This document shows, in pieces, positions 21,422 to 31,197 of a stretch of 64,000 bases of DNA. The notes beneath the pieces are model-generated. The model made no database searches. It was given only the letters and a program-made list of their open reading frames with translations, and was not told the origin of the DNA. Both the position numbers and the translations under genes were made by a program. Within the stretch, counting starts at the first letter, position 1, and the number at the start of each line of letters is the position of its first letter. Source of the DNA: Gnetum montanum (lineage: Eukaryota; Streptophyta; Gnetopsida; Gnetales; Gnetaceae); assembly GCA_015680685.1 (NCBI GenBank), contig MNCI01004594.1, positions 405,342-469,341 of the forward strand, given 5' to 3'.

Positions 21422-24100
21422 TGTTACATCCCATCCAGAGACAATAGGTATGGTCATCAGCTTATGATTTATACATTACATGTGGAGTCCCAATGGGATT
21501 TCAGTTATGTGTTAATGTATTTTATATGTTGAGGCTTTGTCTTTATGTTACAATTATGATGTTTTTACATGCTTAATTAACATTATTATGTACATTAGCC
21601 CTGTGTGATATGTTAGATAGCTAATATTGCTAACAGGGGTGTTGGATTAGGGTACAAGAGCACCTATTTGATATGTTTTTTTATGCTTTATGTGCGATTT
21701 TGGTATTTCAGCATTAGTACTATAGCACTATGTTGCATGATGTTGAAGTGTGATTTTGACATGTGAATATGTAGAGTGTATGATAAGGATCTCGTCGGTT
21801 CAAACAGATTTTGACTTAGAATCCTAGTGTGTTTGTTACACAAGTTTAAAGCTTATGGTATTAGTTGCAGAGGAGAAAAATATATGAGCTTATAAAAATG
21901 ACATGTTTTTTTAAAAATACAATAAAATAAAGTTAAAAACCAAAAAGTAAAAGTAATGTTAGCACGTGACATGCACCCAAAAAAAAGAAAATAAAGGTTA
22001 CATGTATACATATGCTTAAAAGCATAGTTTTGGTTTTTATGTTTATTTTTCTCACTGCCTCACCACTACTTGTTAGAGAAATTGGGTTTGGGTTCTATTT
22101 CTATTTTTTTTTTCTATCGTGTTATAGAAATGCACAAGAGCATGTTTTCGTCCATTTTTCTTTCTACTCTCTTCTTTTCTTCCAGATTTTTCTAAATTTT
22201 AAGCTTTCTAGATGATTTTTGCTTGCTCTGAACTTGGATTTGGGATTGTTGCAATCATCTCTATGTAGGTGCAAAACTTGTTGGAAGCGAAATAGAGCCC
22301 TGCTAGATTTTGGAGGGTTTTCTACTTGTTTCGGCCTTTCTACCCAACAATTTTAATTGGTGGGTTGTCTTTACCTTTTTTTTATATTTTTGTGCTAGAT
22401 TAGTATACATGATTATGTGATGTGGGCATGTGGGTTGATAGCTCAAGGATTGAGCTTGGACATGTTATTTTGTCTATTTTCCCAAAATTGTCCAATTTTG
22501 GTTATGGATTGTGGATTAATATATATGCAATGTATGGGATGATGTGGACTTATAGAATGTGATATGTGGTGTTGATGAAACACATATGATTGGAATATTT
22601 GTTGGGCCTATTGGTGCACAAGCATTTTTTTTAGGCATTCCAATCCTTTTTGGTGGTTATTCAATATTATTTTATTAATCAAACTTTGAACGTGCATAAC
22701 TTTTCTTCTAGGAGCCTAATTTAAATAAAATTAGTGTTATTGAAATCATCTTGGAAAGTACTTTATACTCATGAAATTAGTTTTTTCTTTAGACATATCT
22801 CATTTTGAAGGTTATTACAGTGGTCATTTATATGAAAGTACGTGTCTTTTGAAAAATATGGTATTATTTTGTCATATCAAGGTCTTCATGTTGTTCTATT
22901 ACATCATGGTATTGTTTTCATGGAATGACTGTAACTGTTAGGGGCGGATATGTATGGTTATGTTTGTTTGAATGTGTTATGCTTATGACATGTGTTGACT
23001 TAAGCTAGCCGAACTATGTACATGTTTTCATGACAACGCTTGTGACAATCATTGGCGAGTGGTGCTAGCATGAGAGTGTGAACCAATTGGTGATGAGGCA
23101 CCCTGAAGGTAGTATGGATTGACCCCCACTATGATGCATCAATGAGGCTCCTATCTCAAGCCTCATCCTAAGAGTGGGAGAGCGTAGGCATGTTCATCCC
23201 TATAACTGGTCTATGGCATAGGTGTGTTTGTCCCTATCGCCAGTCCTTTAGAAGGCTAGTGGTTGCAGGTCATAGGTTGCTAAACCCTAGCACCAGTTGG
23301 ATAAATAAAATACTAATAAAAGACCTACATGCAATGGCTATTATGAGTACTCATGGCAACATTTCACATGCTACACTGAATGTAGATATGCTAGCCACCA
23401 CATGGGCTATGTATGTGATAGTATTGATTTGTGAGTCATATCATTAATCATATGTGTTCTAATTGGATTATGATTGTGTGGATCAGGGACTATTTAATAG
23501 TATATTGTGGATATGATGACATGGGCAAGATAGATGATGTCGGAGCATGGCTTTATTTGTGATTGTATGATAGTATGTTAGCATTATGGATGATATGGTG
23601 TGTGTTGTTTTGAGCATGCATAAAACTAATAGTTGCTGCAGGTTTCTTGTACCCCACTCCTCTTCTCTAGTGCAACACTTGTCGATCATCTAACAAAGGA
23701 AGTGTAAAGGCTTCCTACTTAGTTATGTACTAACTTTATTTAATTATAGGTGCAAGGCACAAGAGCCTAGACGAGCACGAAGAGAAAGAGTAGAGAAGGG
23801 GAAAATCTTCAATGCTTGATTAATGTATATTTTTATATACAGTAGTGTGGACTAGATATCCTTGTATAAAACTCTCTGTACTCTTCTATATACGATGATG
23901 AGGTTTATGTTTTTTTGTATTTTAGTAGTGCATAGTTTGATTTATGTAGAGACATGCATTTTTAAAAAGTGATGTGTATATTTAGTTTTTGGTGCAGCAG
24001 GAAATTTCTATACAATTTTTCATGTATTTTGCACATTATCGATTTTAGTTATCATGCTAAGATTACTTGATCCTAGGCATCACCCTGCCCTACCTACCGC
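21422..24100 (+). repeat. Right LTR of element C (right boundary approximate)
   Basis: The first 475 bp match the left LTR fragment. The remainder is non-coding and I place the end at about 24100 only because chromovirus LTRs can be this long and the character of the sequence changes there. The true end could be earlier. Confidence 0.5.
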
Positions 24101-24823
24101 AGGGGCAGAAGAGCTTCTTTAATACACATCTATGAGATCAACAAACGTAAAAAACAAGTACATGTGATCCAAAATGAAATCTGTGCAGACGAAACCCGTT
24201 CAGATCCAGCCAAAGCAAAAGTAAAAACATTGTAAACACTCTAATTCGGCCCATCGCAAAATCAAAATCAAAGCATTAACAGAACGTAGAACATTGAATG
24301 ATGCTGTGTTCGGCCTATCCCTTCTTAATGGATTCACTGCGTATTTTGCATACCTGCAAAGCCATTTAAGAAAGGCACCCCACAATCCTTTCACTTTGGA
24401 ATCTGGCTCTAGCTGGGAATTGTGGGGAACGAATTGAGGCATGCACAGGAGGAGATAAAGGAGATGAAGAAGAGATGGAGAAGTGCAATTATCCTTCCTA
24501 AATTTTGTCAGCTCCACAATGAGCTTCACAAGTGTCTGCCCACTCTTACGTTCCAAGCAATTATTATAAAATCGAATCAACTAATTAACTTTTTCATAAA
24601 ATTGGAGGTGGAAATATCGACAAGAGCAGGGCACGTTCGGTTCCAACTTTTGATGATAAAACTAGTTGTGGTAACTGCTTTGAGGACAGTTACGGTGAGC
24701 GAACAATGTATGATTTGAAGGAGAGGACAGGGCAGGCAAAGGAGAAAGCAGCAGCAACAGAAGCACAAGTAGAAAATGTATTGCTGTGCTGGTTTCTGTG
24801 CGTAATAAGTGAAGTGATCAGTC
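24101..24823. other. Region upstream of the E2 gene
   Basis: No gene recognised. It should contain the E2 promoter and 5' UTR, but I cannot point to a clear TATA box. Confidence 0.4.
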
Positions 24824-24906
24824 ATGGCGGCTAAAGGCCGATGCGCCAATTTCAAGACAGCCCAAAAGAGAATGTTTAAGGAGTACAACGATATTATAAA
24901 GGAACA

Positions 24907-24911
24907 CCCAC
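24907..24911. repeat. Left target duplication of solo LTR (CCCAC)
   Basis: CCCAC lies inside the first E2 exon and recurs at 26350-26354. Removing one copy and the LTR restores the reading frame across the site. Confidence 0.92.
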
Positions 24912-26349
24912 TGTAACGACAGAAAACGTCGGTAGCTGGAAATACCGACCGATATTCCGGCGTACATAGTTTTAGCCACGGATCCGCGCGAGGGCTATAC
25001 TGGAAAAACGAATCCGCGGCGCCCTGAACAGTCTTGTCGATCAGACAGGGACTTACGAGTCGGTAAAACGATGAGAATTACGTGGAGAGAAAGCGATCTG
25101 TTTCAAAGAGTGGTAAAACGAGGGGAAAACGATGTAATTGGATTGCAACAGCGATAATGCTAAACACGATAAAAAGAGGTTGACATAAGAAGCTCGAAAC
25201 TTTAAGATCTGCGCTTTGACTTACAAATGTATGCTTCGTATGAGAAATTACACTGGGGAATCCCCGATTACAGGATGTGAAACAAGCACAGAACAACAAG
25301 CAAAACAGTCTAAACAGAAGTCCGATCTACCTTGTGGGCTAAAGCTGAGATGCAAGGCAGGCCAAGCTTTGACGTCTACCAATCAATTGTTTCTGATTGA
25401 TAGAATTCTTTCAGCAGAAAGATTGCTCCTATCACCGGTACTCAATTTGAACTGTTCTCTGCTTCGGCTGTAAGATGATGATGTCCACGATTGCCAAAGC
25501 ACTGATCTCTGTATCTCTGCTCCAAAGTGCTAAGTGCTCTGGTGCTCAGAAATATGCTATTTGCTTCTCTGATTTTCCAACCCTTGTGTCTTTGTCGACT
25601 GGGGTATTTATAGGTCGCGACACTTCGTGGAGAAGGTGCAACCCTGATGATGTGAGTTCCAGATATTGCGGGCCCTGCTGACATGATCTTTTAAGTCAGA
25701 CTGTGACTACGCACAACACGCTTGTTTATGTGTTGTGCGTGTGAAGAGTAGGCACATGCTGAGCGTACTTTAGGCTGCATTCAGGCTGTATTATGCTCAT
25801 TCGCGTTGTGTTGCGTGTATGAGCGTAATCTGGAGTAAAAGCCATGAGCTCAAAATTGTTTTACGCTCACTACGCAACTGTGCGTAACGAAGCGTGGATT
25901 TTACGCTCGCTACGCAACCGCGCGTAATGAAGCGTAAATCATGCGTGGTTTACGCTCGCTACGCAGCTGCGTGTGATGAAGCGTAAACAATGTATAAATT
26001 ACGCTCACTACGCAGCTGCGCATAATGAAGCGTAAACAATGTATAAATTACGCTCACTACGCAGCTACGCGTAATGAAGCGTAAGCAATGTACAACTTGA
26101 CAACATACGCCATGGTACGCACCGCCGCGTAGCGAGCGTAAAGACAAGTTATCCATGTACTGCAAGAAAAAATGCCAACCTGTTGTGCTTTTCTGAACTC
26201 TGCCTATGACTGTCTTGAAGCTTATTATGTTCAGTACGCTGCCGTGCGTAATAGAGCGTAAACCCATCCTTTGAACCAATCTGATGCGCGTTTTTGCTGG
26301 AATTGCGAATCTTTGCCTGAGGCCGACTCGTAATTTTCACGGTGTTTCA
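24912..26349 (-). mobile_element. Solo LTR of a D-related Tat-like family inside an E2 exon
   Basis: Begins TGTAACGACAGAAAACGTC and ends GGTGTTTCA, like the LTRs of element D (28244 and 44715), though too diverged to be the same family. A reverse-strand TATA box (TATTTATA, 25605-25612) shows that its transcription direction is minus. No internal domain is present and the flanks are a perfect CCCAC duplication, so it arose by LTR-LTR recombination after insertion. Confidence 0.88.
25861..26096. repeat. Five tandem hairpin-forming repeats with a 49-bp period
   Basis: Units start with TTACGCTC at 25861, 25901, 25950, 25999 and 26048 (spacings 40, 49, 49, 49). Within each unit TTACGCT...TACGCA is mirrored by TGCGTA...AGCGTAA, so every unit can form a hairpin. 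Confidence 0.85.
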
Positions 26350-26354
26350 CCCAC
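26350..26354. repeat. Right target duplication of solo LTR (CCCAC)
   Basis: Matches 24907-24911; E2 coding sequence resumes at 26355. Confidence 0.92.
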
Positions 26355-27505
26355 CAGGCATATCAGTTGCTCTGGACGAGGCTGATCCAATGAAGTGGGA
26401 AGTACTTTTTTCAGGGTAACAGTTCTTTTACTATTCTTGTTCTTGTTCTTATTCATTCAAATATTGCTAGTATTCTAAGCCACAAGAAAAAAAGAACAAA
26501 ATATTTAGTTCTAAGTATTGCACATATGCACTTCCTATACACATACTACTTTCAGGGAACTGTGTGTGGTTCTCATATACTTGAATTGTTATTGACTGAC
26601 TCATCCATTCTATGAAAACGTTTTCAGGTTGGATGATACAATATTCGATGGTGGTATGTCATGTTTCAAAATTCCTATTCATCATGCTCGATGTTCATGT
26701 TGTTTACTAAGCACTCGCTCTGTCCTATGTCTTCCTTTAGCTTTTAAGACTTTTAAAGTGATCATGGCTTCCAGTGTAATATCATTTATCATGCATCCTT
26801 TAAATCCAGAGCTTAAACATATTTTAAATGTGCTTCTGTTAAGTTACAAAAGAAAATCCACTATTATCATTCTTCTGTGGCTTACTAGCAGTAATTCTAT
26901 AAATGTATCTGTGCATGAAGGAATTCAAAGGTTACAGGTGCACTTTGGTGACGACTATCCATATAAAGTACCAAAATTTCAGTTTAACCCAGCTATTTAC
27001 CACTGCAACGGTAAGGTTCCAAAACAAAAATGTTTGCAAATTCTCTTATCTCTCTCTTTTTTTTGGGTGAATTATCTATAATTTCTCAAATTGATTGGTT
27101 GCAAAAACTGTGAGAGGAACGTATCATGCTTTACGTTTTAAATGTTACAGTGTATGATACTGGCAAAATTTGTCTAGATGTAATTCAGATAAGTACGATC
27201 CAGGCTTTAGCATAAAGATGCTTCTCTTTGCTATTAAGGTATCCTGTGAAATATATAATGTTATATCTGAAATACGCATTACCTTTTGTAATGCATAGAA
27301 TACTGTTTTAATTGATTTTTATTTTCAAGATTTCTGAAAATTCCTTTGTTTATTTTTTGTTCGGTGTTTTTAGGTACTTCTTAATGACCCAAACCCTGCA
27401 AGTCCAGCTAATGCCGCTGCTGGCAATGCGATCTCAACTGACAAAAGCGAATATGAAAGGATTATTCGTCAGGAAGTTGAAGCAAGCTGGTCAAGGTTCC
27501 ACTAG

Positions 27506-28243
27506 TTCCAACTGTACAACTGAACTATTTAAAAATCTAATCTGAAGAAAAGAGTTGTTGAAACACTCTTGAAATCTAAATTTCTGAAACTTGTCTCTCT
27601 ATGCAGTTCCAAAAGAACAAAGATTTGTGTAGCTTAAGTTTCGCAAAGTTTCCATATTTAATAACAGTGGAATTTTTGGTTGCCAAGGTGGAGTATGAAG
27701 TAAAAATGTGTTGCAGTTCATTTAGAGAACAACGGTGACTAAATTTTAACGATTTCAAAAAATAATAAAAAATTTCGGGAACTTTTGGCAGCCTAAGCAT
27801 TTCCAAACCTTGCCCTTCACTATTTTCAAATTCTGATATACTCAACTATTTTATTCGTGTTTAACAATTTCCTTAAATTTTTTATATTTACCCTCAAAAG
27901 GGAAAGAGGCAGCAGGATCTAATGAATATTCTTGCTATTTGTTCAAATAATCATGATTACTAATTTCTGAAACATGAACATTTCTATCCTGACTTAAATC
28001 ATTTTTGAATTACATCCAGAGAAATTTTGCCAGTATTATCCACTACAACATGAAAATTAACATCATCATGCATTTAACATTCACGTTTAATCTGTCATTG
28101 AAGCCAAAATTTTTCATATTTAAAATAAACAAAACAATTACTTCATAAATAAACAAAGAAAGTTACTTCATGTTTAAAACAAACAAAGAAAATTGTGCTA
28201 GACAACCAATGGAAGCAGTCACAATAATTTGAATTAACAGCTC
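27506..28243. other. AT-rich region downstream of the E2 gene
   Basis: No gene seen. A short A/T-rich motif (ACTTCAT...AAACAAACAAAGAAA) is duplicated around 28125-28200. Confidence 0.4.
28239..28243. repeat. Left target duplication of element D (AGCTC)
   Basis: AGCTC precedes TGTAGCGACTG and recurs at 46302-46306 after the other LTR. Confidence 0.9.
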
Positions 28244-29890
28244 TGTAGCGACTGAAAACGTCTACGGCTGGAATAACGCCAAGGTCGGTGGACACAACAG
28301 TTCCAACCCCATGCCCGCGGGAGGGCAGTGGACTTACGTCGGCGTCAATATAGCCTTTTGCAATATAAACTGCACGAGTTGCGGGGTGGTGCTTGCAGCG
28401 GGAAAAGAAAGGGACTAAAAATGCAACGACAATGCGAAATAATAAATAAACATAAGTGCGACAATGATATGAGACGATGCTTGAAGGTAAACAAAATAGA
28501 AAATAATATAAGGAAGCCAGACAGTAAATAAGAAGTAATATAAGGTACAGTTAGGGACATGCACCACTTCAGAGCTATAAATCTGTCCGGTCAGGGAGTG
28601 GCACAGTTGGTTGCACGACGTGATAGAGTGCAGAAAGTCCCGGGGGTGACCAAAGCGTACCGGGGAACAGAAAAATAGTTGTGCACTTGGGCATAGACTC
28701 CACGTATATACAATGTCGGCGAGATCTTACCAAGGTGGTAGGACGACACACCCCCCCCAGATGTTTCACCAGCCGAGAGAGGTTCCTTTTTATAGATTGC
28801 TGGTCTCCCCTTTTCTCTTTTCTTAATGTAAGATCGCAAGTATTCTTTTTTCTCTTCTTCTTTTTTTTTGTTTTTTTTTTTTGTGTGGACTGGCCCCTTT
28901 GTGTGTTGTTTGATGGGCTATTTATAAGGCGGAAGGTAGGCAAAGGTGACCGTTTGAATATTACGTGTTGCAGACCTCCGCCCCCTCACTGGCGCTACCT
29001 AAGCCATTTGTAACCTTTGGGCTTGCCAGACTATTGTGATGCGAGCAATAACTACGATCCTACTACGTCGTGACTACGCCGCCAGCCCCTAGAGGCATGT
29101 GCCAACGGCTCGATTGAGGTGGAGTGCATTGATATCACACAACCACCTTCATGTCACGTTGTATTTTGTGACATGACTTGCTTGGCGTGACGTAGCCTCT
29201 TGCTGCGCGTCTCGCTATATGTCACGTATTTGTTACACGATGCTACGCTACGTAGCGTAGCGTAGTGTAGCGATCGGCGTTGATCGTGGCAGCTTCGCTG
29301 ATCTGCAGACCATTCCCCTAAGATGCAAGTTTTGCACACTTTGCTGATTTCGCCTTTCAAACTACCTTATGCCCCTTTTCGTAGGATTGCTACACCTTGC
29401 TGCGCCATGTAGCTCAGCGTAGTGTAGTAGCAAACATAGTCCGCCACTTCCTTACAAAAAGAGAGGTCACTGCAGAACTCGAAATTGGGCGAGGGGAGCG
29501 AACAGTGAAGTTGTTGCTATGTTACGCCATGTGATAGTGCGTAGCGTAACATCCTGTTCCACCATTGTTTCCTGAGGCTTGCTACGCTACACATCATAGC
29601 GTAGCATGCTTTGTGACTTAGAAAACTTGCTGAACTACTTCTCCCGTGCACCTAGACGACTATCGCTAATTCTAGACACCATTTCTGAGCAGGCTACTGG
29701 CTGTTCAGACTACTTTGGCGAGCAAGCGAGTTGGTACGAAACTCGCCCATGCCTAAAGTAGAAAATTTAACGAACTGGCCATCCTAGACTCAAAACGTTC
29801 TTTTCCCGGTGGACTGCCATGATGCTTGTGCAGACTGCAAGACCCTGGTGAAGCCAGGATGATCCTCGCATTTTCTTTTAGGGTGTTTCA
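28244..29890 (-). repeat. 3' LTR of element D (minus orientation)
   Basis: On the plus strand it reads TGTAGCGACTG ... GGGTGTTTCA; in element orientation TGAAACACCC ... CTACA. The reverse TATA box is CTATTTATAAG at 28918-28928. It contains many TACGC/GCGTA inverted repeats, including the 20-bp perfect palindrome at 29242-29261. About 53 bp present near 44800 of the other LTR is missing here. Confidence 0.88.
29242..29261. repeat. Perfect 20-bp palindrome in the D LTR
   Basis: GCTACGCTACGTAGCGTAGC is its own reverse complement. The copy in the other LTR (near 45656) has one transition. Confidence 0.9.
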
Positions 29891-29905
29891 TTGGCCCCTC
29901 TTTGT
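29891..29905 (-). other. Polypurine tract of element D
   Basis: Read on the minus strand, ACAAAGAGGGGCCAA directly precedes the LTR start TGAAACACCC. Confidence 0.75.
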
Positions 29906-30890
29906 CGACGTCTGGAGAACAAGTTTGATGGACATTGAAAAAAATACGAAACACCACAACGGGCGGAATGCTGAGGCTATCATTTGGTGAGTACTAAGAT
30001 GTTGCCTGGCCGTGCTCGAGGGTGTTGCATTGGTGCTGCGGAGGTTAAGGCAGAGAACAGAGATGATGTTTAGCCGAGTCTCTCGTCGGAGTGCTCTGAG
30101 AGGCTCGTTTGTGTTTTCATCTCTGACTGGCGCTGTTCTTCAACCTCCTGCAGGCGGGTGTCCCCTCCATAGGATGATCTATATTACATCCACTGAGAAT
30201 CTTCACCTGCCTATCGGAGCCTTCCGCATGGTAAGCTATGTTACGCGTGTGCCAAAATTTGCATTCTCAAATAGCCATGCTAGTCAAGGCACTCACTTTG
30301 CGACGTTGTAGCCTTTGCTGCTATAGGGGGATGTTCCTGCGAGGACGATGTTTTGCAGGCTTCCGGCATTGTTGTTACCCTTGGGCACCATTGCTGGTGT
30401 GAGATGCCCAAAGCAAGGAGGCCAGCAACGATCTTGGCAGCACTTTTCATGGAGGGAGATATTCCCCAAGCTACCGGGGGCGCGGATGCACCGGGATCCC
30501 TGCCAAAGACATGCGTGCTAAGTTCAGCTATGGGATCAGCTACCACATAGTCGAACATTGCGCGAGTCTCAACCTTGGCAGGGAATGGAAGTGCAACAAT
30601 ATTATGGCTAGGCCACAATACTGTCAACACCTCAGAAGCAAGAACGAGCCTGGGAGCTACCGTCAGAGCAGTGGGCTGTAGCGACAGTAGGTTCGGAGGG
30701 CCCATGTGACATTGTACGACGTCTTCGGAGGGTCAGCATGACACTGGAGATGGCGATGCACACGTCCCAGACTGCGTATTTCTTGCATCGGGAAATGCAT
30801 CCTGGGGTGGCAATGTCCCACCTGCGTGTCGATATCATGCCCTTTCGTTCAACGTATATTTGGTGATGATGCCTGATGAGGATGCGACAC
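29906..30890. other. Region between repeat array and 3' LTR of element D
   Basis: Open stretches exist on both strands (for example 30012-30311 plus and 30280-30705 minus), but none resembles a known family and they overlap one another. I treat it as untranslated sequence. Confidence 0.4.
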
Positions 30891-30892
30891 AA

Positions 30893-31186
30893 TCCCAGTT
30901 TAAGGTCTTGGTAGACCAGATGCTAGTTTAGGGTCCCAGCAGACCGCTATGCTAGTTTGAGGTCCCAGCAGACCGTACACGCTAGTTTTACATCGTGGCA
31001 GACGCGTGATGCCAGTTTATAGTCATAGTGGACTAACAGTGCCAGTTTTACGTCATGGCGGACCGTCGCTGCCAGTTTACTGTCATAGCAGATGCTGTTT
31101 GGTGCTGCTAGTTTATCGTCATTGCGGACGCTGACCGGCATGGCTGCCAGTTTATCGTCATAGCAGACAGTGTTCGATGCTGCCAT
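30893..31186 (-). repeat. Nine 30-bp tandem repeats directly after pol of element D
   Basis: On the plus strand GC(T/C)AGTTT recurs at 30922, 30951, 30981, 31011, 31041, 31071, 31107 and 31146, mostly 30 bp apart, with one more unit at about 30893. On the minus strand an ATG at 31186 reads them as a 79-residue peptide with a decapeptide repeat ending D-x-K-L-A. Whether it is translated is unknown. Confidence 0.8.
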
Positions 31187-31197
31187 TGCACCCTAGA

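Larger units (their letters stand above)
10923..24100 (+). mobile_element. Element C: internally deleted chromovirus (Ty3/gypsy), split by element B
   Basis: A left LTR fragment (10923-11398), integrase (11400-12418), chromodomain-like end of pol (21187-21400), polypurine tract and right LTR (from 21422) belong to one element. The integrase-chromodomain order is typical of chromoviruses, and the TGTTACATCCC LTR start fits the Del/Tekay group. Gag, protease, RT and RNase H are missing, and the left LTR joins integrase directly. Element B inserted between integrase and chromodomain. The right end near 24100 is an estimate because I could not find a clear TG...CA end or target duplication. Confidence 0.7.
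24824..27505 (+). pseudogene. Ubiquitin-conjugating enzyme E2 gene, disrupted by an LTR and a frameshift
   Basis: Exons by frame and splice sites: 24824-24911 continued at 26355-26415, 26628-26653, 26921-27010, 27151-27238 and 27374-27505. The product would carry activated ubiquitin on a cysteine and pass it to substrates with an E3 ligase. The N-terminal helix (KRMFKEYNDIIKEHPPG), MKWEVLFSG, HFGDDYPYKVPKFQF, the active-site segment YDTGKICLDVI and a RAD6-like end (DPNPASPAN ... YERIIRQEVEASW) are clear. The usual HPN tripeptide reads HCN. Two lesions kill it: a 1438-bp LTR splits exon 1, with CCCAC duplicated, and one base is missing near 27190, after which KYDPGFSIKMLLFAIK continues in another frame. 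All introns are GT-AG and phases agree, so this was a genuine intron-containing gene, not a processed copy. Confidence 0.85.

Noticed and set aside
25861-26096. CRISPR-like regular repeats
   Set aside because: Units are contiguous minisatellite copies inside an LTR with no spacers, in plant DNA.
24912-26357. The LTR acting as an intron of the E2 gene
   Set aside because: A GT at 24913 and AG at 26357 could be used, but the joined frame would shift and stop within a few codons.
30012-30311. 99-codon plus-strand open frame near the 3' end of element D
   Set aside because: No recognisable domain, overlaps an equally long minus-strand frame, and there are no splice or promoter cues.
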